From: Aquabacterium parvum
GTDB lineage: Bacteria > Pseudomonadota > Gammaproteobacteria > Burkholderiales > Burkholderiaceae_C
Assembly (NCBI RefSeq): GCF_001447195.1
Contig: NZ_LFRI01000538.1
Coordinates: 62,001 to 126,000 of the forward strand
Length of the DNA stretch: 64,000 bases
Direction: 5' to 3'
Part shown: positions 30,200 through 39,913 of the stretch, piece after piece
How the letters are laid out: each line of letters begins with the position of its first letter
Numbering within the stretch: position 1 is the first letter of the stretch
The notes under the pieces: model-generated
Seen by the model: the letters and a program-made list of their open reading frames with translations, nothing else
Told to the model about the DNA's origin: nothing
The model's database searches: none
Translations under genes and position numbers: made by a program

Positions 30200-30919
30200 A
30201 TGCCCATTCGCCTGATCGTGGTCGACGACCACACCCTCTTTCGCCGCGGCCTGACCGCCCTGCTCGCCCGTGACGAACGTGTGACAGTGGTGGCCGAAGC
30301 CGCCGATGCTGGCGAGGCCATGCGCCATGTGGCCCAGCACCAGCCCGATGTGGTGCTGCTGGACAACCACCTGCCCGGCGTGCATGGCATCGATGCCCTG
30401 CCCCAGTTGCTGGCCGGGCAGCCGGCGCCGAAGGTGCTGATGCTGACCGTCAGCGAGGACGCCAACGACCTGGCGCGCGCACTCGCCGGCGGGGCCAGCG
30501 GTTACCTGCTCAAGACGGCCGAGGGCAACGAGCTGGTGGACGCCATCGAGCGCGTGCACCGCGGTGAGTCGGTGGTGTCGCCCGAGATGACAGGCAAGCT
30601 GGTGGCCGCCTATCGGCAGGCCCTGGCGTCGGCCACGGAGGCGACTCCTGTCAGCACCCCGCCGGCCGAACCGAGCGGGGTCGTGGCTTCTGCAGCCCCT
30701 TCGGCTCATGCCTCGGGCCCGCTGTCGCGCCTGTCGCCCCGTGAGCGCGACATCCTGCGCGAGATCGCCCGGGGCGCCAGCAACAAGGAGATCGCCCGCA
30801 CGCTCGACATCGCCGAGACGACGGTCAAGATCCACGTGCAGCACATCCTGCGCAAGCTGAACCTGACCTCGCGGGTGCAGGCCGCCGTGATGGCATCGTC
30901 TGATCTGGATCAAACCTGA
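30200..30919 (+). CDS. narL: Nitrate/nitrite response regulator NarL-like
   Basis: A 239-residue two-domain regulator. The receiver domain (1-120) has the acidic pair in VVDDH, phosphoacceptor Asp55 in LLDNHLPG, Thr in MLTVSED and Lys in YLLKTAEG. After a Pro/Ala/Ser-rich linker of about 35 residues, longer than in E. coli NarL, comes a LuxR-type helix-turn-helix (about 174-235) with LSPRERDILREIARGASNKEIA and TVKIHVQHILRKLNL. Phosphorylated NarL-type proteins activate nar operons. Here narL sits directly upstream of narK1. The last codons of the gene contain an FNR-type box that probably belongs to the narK promoter. Confidence 0.95.
   Translation: MPIRLIVVDDHTLFRRGLTALLARDERVTVVAEAADAGEAMRHVAQHQPDVVLLDNHLPGVHGIDALPQLLAGQPAPKVLMLTVSEDANDLARALAGGASGYLLKTAEGNELVDAIERVHRGESVVSPEMTGKLVAAYRQALASATEATPVSTPPAEPSGVVASAAPSAHASGPLSRLSPRERDILREIARGASNKEIARTLDIAETTVKIHVQHILRKLNLTSRVQAAVMASSDLDQT
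30900..30913 (+). promoter_or_regulatory. FNR-type box for the narK1K2GHJI operon, inside the narL 3' end
   Basis: CTGAT-CTGG-ATCAA matches TTGAT-N4-ATCAA at nine of ten positions. Its centre is 113 bases upstream of the narK1 ATG. The site is read in frame as Ser-Asp-Leu-Asp-Gln, so it lies in narL coding sequence. If used as a class II site the start of transcription would be near 30948; no good -10 box was recognised. Confidence 0.65.
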
Positions 30920-30924
30920 GCCCC

Positions 30925-30950
30925 GGGCATAGTTCTTTCGAACGATGCCC
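30925..30950. repeat. 26-bp near-perfect inverted repeat between narL and narK1
   Basis: GGGCATAGTTC and GAACGATGCCC (one mismatch) are separated by four bases. It begins six bases after the narL stop and overlaps the expected start of the narK transcript. It has no T-run, so it is either a weak narL terminator, an mRNA leader hairpin or an operator. Confidence 0.55.
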
Positions 30951-31019
30951 CTACCCCACAGGAGGATACCCACGCAGAGCTGATCTTCTGACACTGCGCG
31001 ACATGGAAAGGAATTGACC

Positions 31020-32288
31020 ATGTCCACAAGCAACAGAAGAACAGCGATATCGGTCCTCGTCGTCAGCACCCTGGCTTTCACCGTGTGCTTCATGGTGTGG
31101 ATGATGTTCGGGGTCATCGGCATCCCGCTCAAGAAGCAGCTGGGGCTGACCGCCACCCAGTTCGGCCTGCTGACGGCCACGCCCGTGCTGACGGGCTCCC
31201 TGGTGCGGGTGCCGCTGGGCATCTGGACCGACCGCTTTGGCGGGCGCATCGTGCTGTTCATCACCATGCTGCTGTGCGTGGTGCCGATCTACCTGCTCAG
31301 CCACGCCACCGAGTACTGGCACTTCCTGGTGCTGGGCCTGTTCGTGGGCCTGGCCGGTGGCTCTTTCTCGGTCGGCACGCCGTATGTGGCGCGCTGGTTC
31401 CCGAAGTCGCAGCAAGGTTTCGCCATGGGCGTGTTCGGCGCCGGCAACTCGGGTGCAGCCGTCAACAAGTTCGTGGCCCCGGTGATCCTGGTGGCCGCGG
31501 GCTGGGCCATGGTGCCGCAGATCTACGCGGCCATCATGCTGGGCACCGCCATCATCTTCTGGCTGGGCAGCGCGCACGATCCGGCGCACGTGGTGCCGGC
31601 GTCCAAGGGCGGCTTCATGGCCCAGCTCAAGGCCCTGAAGGACCCGCGCGTGCTCAAGTACTGCCAGTATTACAGCATTGTCTTCGGTGGCTACGTGGGC
31701 TTGAGCCTGTGGATGGTTCAGTACTACGTGGGCGAGTACGGGCTGGACATCCGCGTGGCCGCGCTGCTGGCCGCCTGCTTCTCGCTGCCTGGCGGCGTGC
31801 TGCGCGCCATCGGCGGCTGGCTGTCTGACAAGCACGGCGCGCACCAGGTGACCTGGTGGGTGATGTGGGTGAGCTGGATCTGCCTGTTCCTGCTGAGCTA
31901 CCCGCAGACCGACTTCACCATCCAGACCGTCAACGGACCCCAGACCTTCCACATCGGCCTGAACGTCTACAGCTTCACCGCCATCATGGCCGTGCTCGGC
32001 GTGGCCTGGGCCTTCGGCAAGGCCAGCGTCTTCAAGTACATCAGCAACGACTACCCCGACAACATCGGCACGATCAGCGGCATCGTCGGCCTGGCCGGTG
32101 GCCTGGGTGGCTTCGTGCTGCCGATCATGTTCGGCTACCTGCTCGACCTCACCGGCATCCGCTCCAGCGCTTTCATGCTGCTGTACGGCGTGGTCTGGGT
32201 CTCGCTGATCTGGATGTACTTCACCGAGGTGCGCACCCGCGACGTCATCGGCGGTGAATCGACCTCACCTTCGGGCTCACGCGCCTGA
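31020..32288 (+). CDS. narK1: Nitrate transporter NarK1-type (MFS)
   Basis: A 422-residue MFS protein of the nitrate/nitrite porter group with 12 predicted helices. The nitrate-signature-like GVFGAGNSGAA lies in helix 5 and a second glycine-rich stretch, GIVGLAGGLGG, in helix 11. By analogy with Paracoccus and Pseudomonas it is the type I carrier, importing nitrate with protons to start respiration. The ATG at 31020 has AAGGA seven bases upstream and is preferred over an in-frame TTG. It is the first gene of the narK1-narK2-narGHJI operon. Confidence 0.92.
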   Translation: MSTSNRRTAISVLVVSTLAFTVCFMVWMMFGVIGIPLKKQLGLTATQFGLLTATPVLTGSLVRVPLGIWTDRFGGRIVLFITMLLCVVPIYLLSHATEYWHFLVLGLFVGLAGGSFSVGTPYVARWFPKSQQGFAMGVFGAGNSGAAVNKFVAPVILVAAGWAMVPQIYAAIMLGTAIIFWLGSAHDPAHVVPASKGGFMAQLKALKDPRVLKYCQYYSIVFGGYVGLSLWMVQYYVGEYGLDIRVAALLAACFSLPGGVLRAIGGWLSDKHGAHQVTWWVMWVSWICLFLLSYPQTDFTIQTVNGPQTFHIGLNVYSFTAIMAVLGVAWAFGKASVFKYISNDYPDNIGTISGIVGLAGGLGGFVLPIMFGYLLDLTGIRSSAFMLLYGVVWVSLIWMYFTEVRTRDVIGGESTSPSGSRA

Positions 32289-32327
32289 TCCGCTACCGCA
32301 TTGCCACCTCCTCCACTGGAGAAAATC

Positions 32328-33770
32328 ATGACCACCATCCAAGCAGGCGCACGGCCCGGCAGCACGCTGACCGTCTGGACGCCTGAAGACAAGGCCTTCT
32401 GGGAATCACAAGGCCAGGCCATTGCCAAGCTCAACCTCTGGATCTCGGTGCCCGCTCTGTTCCTGGCCTTCGCGGTCTGGCAGCTGTGGAGCGTCGTCGC
32501 GGTGAACCTGCCGCAGATGGGCTTCAAGTACTCGACCAACCAGCTCTTCTGGCTGGCGGCAGCGCCGGCCCTCTCGGGCGCGACGCTGCGCATCTTCTAC
32601 TCCTTCATGGTGCCGGTCTTCGGCGGGCGCCGCTGGACGGCCATCTCGACCGCCTCGCTGCTGATCCCGGCCATCGGCATCGGCTACGCGGTGCAGGACC
32701 CGACCACGCCCTACCCCACCATGCTGGCGCTGGCCCTGCTGTGCGGCCTGGGCGGCGGCAACTTCTCCTCGTCGATGTCGAACATCAGCTTCTTCTTCCC
32801 GAAGGAGCGCAAGGGCTCGGCCCTCGGCGTGAACGCCGGCCTGGGCAACCTCGGTGTGTCGGTGGTGCAGTTCATCAGCCCCATCATCATCTCGGTCGGC
32901 GTGTTCGGTGTCTTCGGCGGTGACTCGCAGACCATCGTCAACAAGGCCGGCCAGCAGGTCGAGGTGTGGGCGCAGAACGCGGCCTTGGTCTGGGTGCCCT
33001 GGATCGTCATCGCCTCCGTGGTGTCGTGGTTCTTCATGAACGACATCGCCGATGCGAAGGCCTCGTTCGCAGCGCAAGCCGCCATCTTCCGCAACAAGCA
33101 CAACTGGCTGATGTGCGTGCTCTACCTGGGCACCTTCGGCTCTTTCATCGGCTACGCCGCGGGCTTTCCGCTGCTGATCAAGTCGCAGTTCAAGGACATC
33201 AACCCACTGGCCTACGCCTGGATCGGCCCGCTGGTCGGCGCGCTGGCCCGCCCCTTCGGCGGCTGGCTGGCCGACAAGCTCGGCGGCGCACGGGTCACCC
33301 TCTGGAACTTCGTCGTCATGGCTGCGGCCGTGGTAGGCGTGCTGTTCTTCCTGCCCAAGACCACGGGCAGCGCCTGGGCCGCGCCCTTCGGCCCGCACGA
33401 TGGCAGCTTCAGTGGCTTCTTCCTGATGTTCCTGGTGCTGTTCCTGACCACCGGCATCGGCAACGGCTCGACGTTCCGGATGATCCCTGTCATCTTCCTG
33501 AACCAGAAGACCCGCACCGTTCCTCGCAACGACGAGGTGGCCCTGGCCGCTGCCACCAAGGAAGCCAACACCGAGGCCGCGGCCGTGCTGGGCTTCACCG
33601 CCGCCTTCGCGGCCTACGGCGGCTTCTTCATCCCCAAGAGCTACGGCTCGGCCATCGCCGCCACCGGCGGCCCCGAAGCGGCCCTGCTGATCTTCATTTC
33701 CTTTTATGTGCTGTGCATCGGCCTGACCTGGTGGTACTACGCCCGCCGCGATGCCGAGCAGCCCTGCTGA
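32328..33770 (+). CDS. narK2: Nitrate/nitrite antiporter NarK2-type (MFS)
   Basis: A 480-residue MFS carrier of the type II NarK group, expected to exchange cytoplasmic nitrite for outside nitrate once respiration runs. Landmarks are the helix-2 region GATLRIFYSFMVP with its conserved Arg, GVNAGLGNLGVS (nitrate signature), a second arginine region GNGSTFRMIPVIF, and a periplasmic loop insert around GDSQTIVNKAGQQ typical of NarK2/NarU. The first 40 residues include the NarK-type WTPEDKAFWE. GGAGAAAATC precedes the ATG. narK1 ends 39 bases upstream and narG starts 42 bases downstream. Confidence 0.93.
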   Translation: MTTIQAGARPGSTLTVWTPEDKAFWESQGQAIAKLNLWISVPALFLAFAVWQLWSVVAVNLPQMGFKYSTNQLFWLAAAPALSGATLRIFYSFMVPVFGGRRWTAISTASLLIPAIGIGYAVQDPTTPYPTMLALALLCGLGGGNFSSSMSNISFFFPKERKGSALGVNAGLGNLGVSVVQFISPIIISVGVFGVFGGDSQTIVNKAGQQVEVWAQNAALVWVPWIVIASVVSWFFMNDIADAKASFAAQAAIFRNKHNWLMCVLYLGTFGSFIGYAAGFPLLIKSQFKDINPLAYAWIGPLVGALARPFGGWLADKLGGARVTLWNFVVMAAAVVGVLFFLPKTTGSAWAAPFGPHDGSFSGFFLMFLVLFLTTGIGNGSTFRMIPVIFLNQKTRTVPRNDEVALAAATKEANTEAAAVLGFTAAFAAYGGFFIPKSYGSAIAATGGPEAALLIFISFYVLCIGLTWWYYARRDAEQPC

Positions 33771-33812
33771 TCCCCGCCTCATTCGACCAATCCCACCACG
33801 GAGTCAAACAAC

Positions 33813-36800
33813 ATGAGCCACTTCCTGGACCGACTGACCTTCTTCGCACAGGCGAAAGAAGGCTTCTCCGACGGCCACGGCGTCACCACGGGCGAAGACC
33901 GCACCTGGGAAGACGCCTACCGCAGCCGCTGGCAGCACGACAAGATCGTGCGCTCCACCCACGGCACGAACTGCACGGGCTCCTGCTCGTGGAAGATCTA
34001 CGTCAAGGGCGGCATCGTCACCTGGGAAACCCAGCAGACGGACTACCCCCGCACGCGCCCCGACCTGCCCAACCACGAACCGCGCGGCTGCGCCCGTGGC
34101 GCCTCGTACAGCTGGTACCTCTACAGCGCCAACCGGGTCAAGCACCCCATGGTGCGCGGCGAGTTGCTCAAACACTGGCGTGCTGCGCGCGGCGTGGCCA
34201 AGTCGCCCGTGGACGCCTGGGCCGCGCTGATGTCCAGCGACGACATCCGCCGCAGCTGGCAAAAGCAGCGTGGCCTCGGCGGCTTCGTGCGCACCACCTG
34301 GGACGAGGTCAACGAGATCATCGCCTCGGCCAACGTGTACACCATCAAGCAGCACGGCCCCGATCGCATCCTCGGTTTCTCGCCCATCCCGGCGATGTCG
34401 ATGGTGTCGTATGCCGCCGGCAGCCGCTACCTCAGCCTGATCGGTGGCGTGTGCATGTCGTTCTATGACTGGTACTGCGATCTGCCGCCGGCCAGCCCGC
34501 AAATCTGGGGCGAGCAGACCGACGTGCCCGAATCGGCCGACTGGTACAACTCGAACTTCATCATCGCCTGGGGCTCGAACGTGCCCCAGACGCGCACGCC
34601 AGACGCCCACTTCTTCACCGAGGTGCGCTACAAGGGCGCCAAGACGGTGGCCGTCACGCCCGACTACGCCGAGATCTCCAAGCTCGCCGACATCTGGATG
34701 CACCCCAAGCAGGGCACCGACGCGGCGGTGGCCATGGCCATGGGCCACACCATCCTGCGCGAGTTCTACGTCGACCAACGCAGCGCCTACTTCGACGACT
34801 ACGCCCGCCGCTACACCGACCTGCCCATGCTGGTGATGCTGCAGGAGCAGGACACGCCGCTGGGCAAGGCCCTCGTGCCGCAACGCTACCTGCGTGCCAG
34901 CGACCTGAGCGACAGCGTGCCCCAAGGCAGCAACGCCGAGTGGAAGACCCTGGCCTATGACGGCGAAGGCCGCATCGTGGTGCCGCAGGGTTCGATCGGC
35001 TTTCGCTGGGGCGCCGATGGCCGCCCCGATCAGGGCAAGTGGAACCTCGAAGCCAAGGAAGCAGGCGAAGGCCGCGAGGTCAAGCTCAAGCTCTCGACGC
35101 TGGAAGACGCGCAGCACGCCGAAACGCGTGCATCGGATGTCCAGGTCGTGGCCTTCCCCTACTTCGGCGGCATCGACTCGCCGGGCTTCAACTCGAACAA
35201 GCAAGGCGAAGTGCTGCTGCGCCACGTGCCCATGCAGCGCGTCACCGTGCAGGACAAGGGCGTTGCCCGTGACGTGTGGGTGGCCACGGTCTATGACCTG
35301 CAGCTGGCCAGCTACGGCGTGTTCCGCAACCTGACCGACGCCCACGGCGTGCTGGTGGACAACGGCGCGCGCACCCTCGACGACAACGTCGCCTACACCC
35401 CGGCCTGGCAAGAGCAGATCACCGGTGTGCCGCGCGACCAGGTCATCGCCGTGGCCCGCCAGTTCGCCGACAACGCCGACAAGACCAAAGGCAAGTCCAT
35501 GGTCATCATCGGCGCGGCCATGAACCACTGGTACCACTGCGACATGAACTACCGCGGCATCATCAACATGCTGATGATGTGCGGCTGCATCGGCCAAAGC
35601 GGTGGCGGCTGGGCGCACTACGTGGGCCAGGAAAAGCTGCGCCCGCAGACCGGCTGGACGGCCCTGGCCTTCGCGCTCGACTGGTCGCGCCCGCCGCGCC
35701 AGCAGAACTCCACCAGCTTCTTCTACGCCCACACCGACCAGTGGCGCTACGAGAAGCTGGGCGTGGACGAGATCCTCTCGCCGCTGGCCGACAAGTCGAA
35801 GTTCGGCGGCAGCATGATCGACTACAACGTGCGCGCCGAACGCATGGGCTGGCTGCCCTCGGCGCCCCAGTTGCAAACCAACCCGCTGAAAGTGGTGCGC
35901 GACGCCGCCGCCAAGGGCCTGGACCCGAAGGATCACGTGGTGGCCTCGCTCAAGGACGGCTCGCTCAAGCTGTCCTGCACCGACCCCGATCACCCCGACA
36001 ACTGGCCGCGCAACCTCTTCGTGTGGCGCTCGAACCTGCTGGGCTCATCCGGCAAGGGCCACGAGTACTTCCTCAAGCACCTGCTGGGCACCACCCACGG
36101 CGTGCAGGGCAAGGACCTGGGTCATGACGACGCCAAGCCCGAAGAAGTGGTCTGGCACGACAAGGCGCCCGAAGGCAAGCTCGACCTGCTGGTCACGCTC
36201 GACTTCCGCATGAGCACCACCTGCCTGTACTCGGACATCGTGCTGCCGACCGCCACCTGGTACGAGAAGAACGACCTCAACACCAGCGACATGCACCCCT
36301 TCATCCACCCGCTGTCCACCGCGGTGGACCCGGCCTGGGAAGCGCGCTCCGACTGGGACATCTACAAGGGCTTCGCCAAGAAGTTCAGCGAGGTCTGCGT
36401 CGGCCACCTGGGCGTCGAGAAGGAAGTCGTGATGACGCCTCTGATGCACGACACCCCTGCCGAGATGGCGCAACCCTTCGGCGTTCAAGACTGGAAGAAG
36501 GGCGAGATCGACCTCATCCCCGGCAAGAGCGCGCCACAGATCACCGTGGTCGAGCGCGACTACCCCAACACCTTCAAGCGCTTCACCTCGCTGGGCCCGC
36601 TGATGAACAAGGTGGGCAACGGCGGCAAGGGCATCAGCTGGAACACCCAGGACGAGGTCCAGCAACTGGCCGAGCTCAATGGCACCGTGCGCGACGAAGG
36701 CGTCTCGCAGGGCATGCCGAAGATCGAGACCGACATCGACGCCGCCGAAGTGGTGATGATGCTGGCGCCCGAAACCAACGGCCACGTCGCCGTCAAGGCC

Positions 36801-37625
36801 TGGGATGCGCTGTCCAAGCAGACCGGCCGCGAGCACGCCCACCTGGCGCTGCACCGCGAAGACGAGAAGATCCGCTTTCGCGACATCCAGGCGCAGCCGC
36901 GCAAGATCATCTCCTCGCCGACCTGGTCGGGGCTGGAGAGCGAGAAGGTCTCGTACAACGCCGGCTACACCAACGTGCACGAGCTGATCCCATGGCGCAC
37001 CCTCACCGGCCGCCAGCAGTTCTACCAGGACCACCCCTGGATGCAGGCCTTCGGCGAAGGCTTCGTGAGCTATCGCCCGCCGGTGGACTTGAAGACACTC
37101 GACGACATCGCCGGCCGCAAGCCCAACGGCCACAAGGAGATCGCGCTCAACTTCATCACCCCGCACCAGAAGTGGGGCATCCACTCCACCTACACCGACA
37201 ACCTGATGATGCTCACGCTCAACCGCGGTGGGCCCGTCATCTGGCTCAGTGAAGACGACGCGAAGAAAGCCGGCATCGTCGACAACGACTGGGTGGAGCT
37301 GTTCAACACCAACGGCGCCATCGCGGCCCGCGCGGTGGTGAGCCAGCGCGTCAACCCGGGCATGGTGATGATGTACCACGCCCAGGAAAAGATCATCAAC
37401 ACGCCGGGCTCGGAGATCACCGGCACCCGGGGCGGCATCCACAACTCGGTCACGCGCGTGGTGCTCAAGCCCACCCACATGATCGGTGGCTACGCCCAGT
37501 TGAGCTACGGCTTCAACTACTACGGGACCATCGGCACCAACCGCGACGAGTTCGTGCTGGTGCGCAAGATGAACAAGGTCGACTGGCTGGATGGCGAAGC
37601 CACCACTGCCGCCACCCACGCCTGA
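33813..37625 (+). CDS. narG: Respiratory nitrate reductase, alpha (catalytic) subunit
   Basis: NarG reduces nitrate to nitrite at a Mo-bis-MGD centre on the cytoplasmic face of the inner membrane. The 1270-residue chain has the FS0 cluster ligands His50, Cys54, Cys58 and Cys93 (THGTNCTGSCSW; RGCARGAS), the same spacing as E. coli. The Mo-ligand aspartate region is SFYDWYCDLPPASPQIWGEQ. There is no Tat signal apart from the vestigial N-terminus, as usual for membrane-anchored NarG. C-terminal features such as HSTYTDNLMMLTLNRGGP and GGYAQLSYGFNYYGTIG agree with the family. Needs Moco from the moa/moe genes and NarJ for assembly. Confidence 0.99.
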   Translation: MSHFLDRLTFFAQAKEGFSDGHGVTTGEDRTWEDAYRSRWQHDKIVRSTHGTNCTGSCSWKIYVKGGIVTWETQQTDYPRTRPDLPNHEPRGCARGASYSWYLYSANRVKHPMVRGELLKHWRAARGVAKSPVDAWAALMSSDDIRRSWQKQRGLGGFVRTTWDEVNEIIASANVYTIKQHGPDRILGFSPIPAMSMVSYAAGSRYLSLIGGVCMSFYDWYCDLPPASPQIWGEQTDVPESADWYNSNFIIAWGSNVPQTRTPDAHFFTEVRYKGAKTVAVTPDYAEISKLADIWMHPKQGTDAAVAMAMGHTILREFYVDQRSAYFDDYARRYTDLPMLVMLQEQDTPLGKALVPQRYLRASDLSDSVPQGSNAEWKTLAYDGEGRIVVPQGSIGFRWGADGRPDQGKWNLEAKEAGEGREVKLKLSTLEDAQHAETRASDVQVVAFPYFGGIDSPGFNSNKQGEVLLRHVPMQRVTVQDKGVARDVWVATVYDLQLASYGVFRNLTDAHGVLVDNGARTLDDNVAYTPAWQEQITGVPRDQVIAVARQFADNADKTKGKSMVIIGAAMNHWYHCDMNYRGIINMLMMCGCIGQSGGGWAHYVGQEKLRPQTGWTALAFALDWSRPPRQQNSTSFFYAHTDQWRYEKLGVDEILSPLADKSKFGGSMIDYNVRAERMGWLPSAPQLQTNPLKVVRDAAAKGLDPKDHVVASLKDGSLKLSCTDPDHPDNWPRNLFVWRSNLLGSSGKGHEYFLKHLLGTTHGVQGKDLGHDDAKPEEVVWHDKAPEGKLDLLVTLDFRMSTTCLYSDIVLPTATWYEKNDLNTSDMHPFIHPLSTAVDPAWEARSDWDIYKGFAKKFSEVCVGHLGVEKEVVMTPLMHDTPAEMAQPFGVQDWKKGEIDLIPGKSAPQITVVERDYPNTFKRFTSLGPLMNKVGNGGKGISWNTQDEVQQLAELNGTVRDEGVSQGMPKIETDIDAAEVVMMLAPETNGHVAVKAWDALSKQTGREHAHLALHREDEKIRFRDIQAQPRKIISSPTWSGLESEKVSYNAGYTNVHELIPWRTLTGRQQFYQDHPWMQAFGEGFVSYRPPVDLKTLDDIAGRKPNGHKEIALNFITPHQKWGIHSTYTDNLMMLTLNRGGPVIWLSEDDAKKAGIVDNDWVELFNTNGAIAARAVVSQRVNPGMVMMYHAQEKIINTPGSEITGTRGGIHNSVTRVVLKPTHMIGGYAQLSYGFNYYGTIGTNRDEFVLVRKMNKVDWLDGEATTAATHA

Positions 37626-37645
37626 CGACCCAAGGAGCACACAAC

Positions 37646-39169
37646 ATGAAAGTCCGCGCACAGATCGGCATGGTCCTCAACCTGGACAAGTGCATCGGCT
37701 GCCACACCTGCTCGGTGACCTGCAAGAACGTCTGGACCAACCGCCCCGGCGTCGAGTACGCCTGGTTCAACAACGTCGAGACCAAGCCCGGCATCGGCTA
37801 CCCCAAGGAATGGGAGAACCAGGAGAAGTGGAAAGGCGGCTGGATCCGCAAGAGCGACGGCTCGATCCAGCCCCGCCAGGGCGGCAAGCTCAGCCTGCTC
37901 ATGAAGATCTTCGCCAACCCCAACCTGCCGCAGATCGACGACTACTACGAGCCCTTCACCTTCGACTACGACCACCTGCAGTCGGCCCCGAAGACCAAAG
38001 CCGCACCCACCGCCCGCCCGCGCAGCCTGATCACCGGCAAGCGCATGGAGAAGATCGAGTGGGGCCCGAACTGGGAAGAGATCCTGGGCGGCGAGTTCAG
38101 CAAGCGCAGCAAGGACGCGAACTTCGAGGATGTGCAAAAGGACATCTACGGCCAGTTCGAGAACACCTTCATGATGTACCTGCCGCGCCTGTGCGAGCAC
38201 TGCCTGAACCCGGCGTGCGTGGCGTCGTGCCCCTCGGGCTCGATCTACAAGCGCGAGGAAGACGGCATCGTGCTGATCGACCAGGACAAGTGCCGTGGCT
38301 GGCGCATGTGCGTCTCGGGCTGCCCCTACAAGAAGATCTACTACAACTGGCAAAGCGGCAAGGCCGAGAAGTGCATCTTCTGCTATCCGCGCATCGAGGC
38401 CGGCCAGCCCACGGTGTGCTCGGAGACCTGCGTGGGCCGCATCCGCTACCTGGGCGTGCTGCTCTATGACGCCGACCGCATCGAGCAGGCCGCCAGCACC
38501 GAGCACGACCGCGACCTGTACCAGGCGCAGCTCGACATCTTCCTGGACCCGCACGACCCCAAGGTGATCGAGCAGGCCCGCGCCGATGGCGTGCCCGAGG
38601 CCTGGCTGACCGCCGCCCGCAACAGCCCCGTCTACAAGATGGCCGTGGACTGGAAGGTGGCCCTGCCCCTGCACCCCGAGTACCGCACGCTGCCCATGGT
38701 CTGGTACGTGCCGCCGCTGTCGCCCATCCAGGCCGCGGCCAACGCCGGCCACGTCGGCACCAACGGCGAGATCCCGGACGTCAACCAGCTGCGCATCCCG
38801 CTGAAGTACCTGGCCAACCTGATGACGGCCGGCGACGTGGCACCGGTGTCGCGCGCGCTGGAACGCATGCTGGCCATGCGCGCCTACATGCGCGGCAAGC
38901 ACGTCGATGGCGAGGCCAACGTCAAGGCCATCGAGCAAGTGGGCCTCACGCCCGCGCTGGTCGAAGACATGTACCACATCATGGGCATCGCCAACTACGA
39001 GGACCGCTTCGTCATCCCCACCGCGCACCGCGAGTACGCCGAAGACGCGTTCGATCTGCGTGGCGGCTGCGGCTTCTCGTTCGGCAACGGCTGCTCCGAC
39101 GGGCAGACCGAGACCAGCCTGTTCGGCGCCAAGAAGAAGCGCACCATCCCCATCAAATCGGAGATCTGA
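37646..39169 (+). CDS. narH: Respiratory nitrate reductase, beta (iron-sulfur) subunit
   Basis: NarH carries electrons from the NarI hemes to NarG through four Fe-S clusters. In its 507 residues the first group is CIGCHTCSVTC (Cys16-26); later groups are CEHCLNPACVASC, CRGWRMCVSGC (where Trp replaces a cysteine, giving the [3Fe-4S] centre as in E. coli) and CIFCYPRIEAGQPTVCSETC. The C-terminal half carries the NarH-specific dimerisation region. It starts 20 bases after narG with a good AAGGAG site and ends two bases before narJ. Confidence 0.99.
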   Translation: MKVRAQIGMVLNLDKCIGCHTCSVTCKNVWTNRPGVEYAWFNNVETKPGIGYPKEWENQEKWKGGWIRKSDGSIQPRQGGKLSLLMKIFANPNLPQIDDYYEPFTFDYDHLQSAPKTKAAPTARPRSLITGKRMEKIEWGPNWEEILGGEFSKRSKDANFEDVQKDIYGQFENTFMMYLPRLCEHCLNPACVASCPSGSIYKREEDGIVLIDQDKCRGWRMCVSGCPYKKIYYNWQSGKAEKCIFCYPRIEAGQPTVCSETCVGRIRYLGVLLYDADRIEQAASTEHDRDLYQAQLDIFLDPHDPKVIEQARADGVPEAWLTAARNSPVYKMAVDWKVALPLHPEYRTLPMVWYVPPLSPIQAAANAGHVGTNGEIPDVNQLRIPLKYLANLMTAGDVAPVSRALERMLAMRAYMRGKHVDGEANVKAIEQVGLTPALVEDMYHIMGIANYEDRFVIPTAHREYAEDAFDLRGGCGFSFGNGCSDGQTETSLFGAKKKRTIPIKSEI

Positions 39170-39171
39170 CC

Positions 39172-39912
39172 ATGAGCAGCCTGTTGAACCACCTCAAGGG
39201 CCTGCACAGTGCGCCGACGCCTGCGCGCAGCCTGCGGGCCCTGGCCCGATTGCTGGCCTACCCGAACGCCGAGTTGCGCGCCCACCTGGGCGATCTGCTG
39301 GACGCCCTGCACGATGAACAACGCCTGAGCGACACCCGGCTCGCCGGGCTGGAGAAGCTGGTGTCGCAACTGACGGCACGCGACGGCTACGAAGTCGAGT
39401 CCGACTACGTCGAGCTGTTCGACCGCGGGCGGGCCACCTCGCTTCACCTGTTCGAACACGTGCATGGCGACTCGCGCGATCGAGGCCAGGCCATGGTCGA
39501 TCTCGTGCAGACCTACGAGCAGGCCGGCCTGCAGCTGAACCCCGACAACGGGGGCGAGCTGCCCGACTACCTGCCCCTGGTGATGGAGTTCGCGTCCACG
39601 CTGGAGGCCGGTGCGGCGCAGGGCTTCACGGGCGAGTTCGCGCACATCCTCAATGCGCTGTATGCGGCCTTGCTCAAGCGCCGCAGCCTGTACGCACACA
39701 TCCCCGCGGCCGTGCTGGAGCTGATGGGCCACGCCATCGAGGCCACCGAGGTGCCCGAAGACGAGGCCCTCGACGACGCCTGGGCCGAGCCCGCCGCTTT
39801 CGATGGCTGCTCGACCAAGGGCCAGCAACGCGCCGATCAGCCCCAACCCATCCACATCGTGCGCACCCCGCGCGCATCCGCCCCCGCACTCACACCACAA
39901 CGAGGAGCATGA
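39172..39912 (+). CDS. narJ: Nitrate reductase assembly chaperone NarJ
   Basis: NarJ binds apo-NarG and holds it until Moco is inserted and the complex joins NarI. The 246-residue, mainly helical protein has the TorD/NarJ-family core: RALARLLAYPNAELRAHL, then YVELFDRGRATSLHLFEHVHG (the family signature) and ELPDYLPLVMEFAS. The tail beyond residue 200 is acidic and then rich in Pro/Ala/His and probably disordered. It is one base from narI. Confidence 0.97.
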   Translation: MSSLLNHLKGLHSAPTPARSLRALARLLAYPNAELRAHLGDLLDALHDEQRLSDTRLAGLEKLVSQLTARDGYEVESDYVELFDRGRATSLHLFEHVHGDSRDRGQAMVDLVQTYEQAGLQLNPDNGGELPDYLPLVMEFASTLEAGAAQGFTGEFAHILNALYAALLKRRSLYAHIPAAVLELMGHAIEATEVPEDEALDDAWAEPAAFDGCSTKGQQRADQPQPIHIVRTPRASAPALTPQRGA

Positions 39913-39913
39913 G

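Noticed and set aside
30952-30973. Two NarL-heptamer-like sequences (TACCCCA and TACCCAC) before narK1
   Set aside because: Each matches TACYYMT at only six of seven positions, they lie downstream of the expected start of transcription, and C-rich heptamers are common in this GC-rich sequence.
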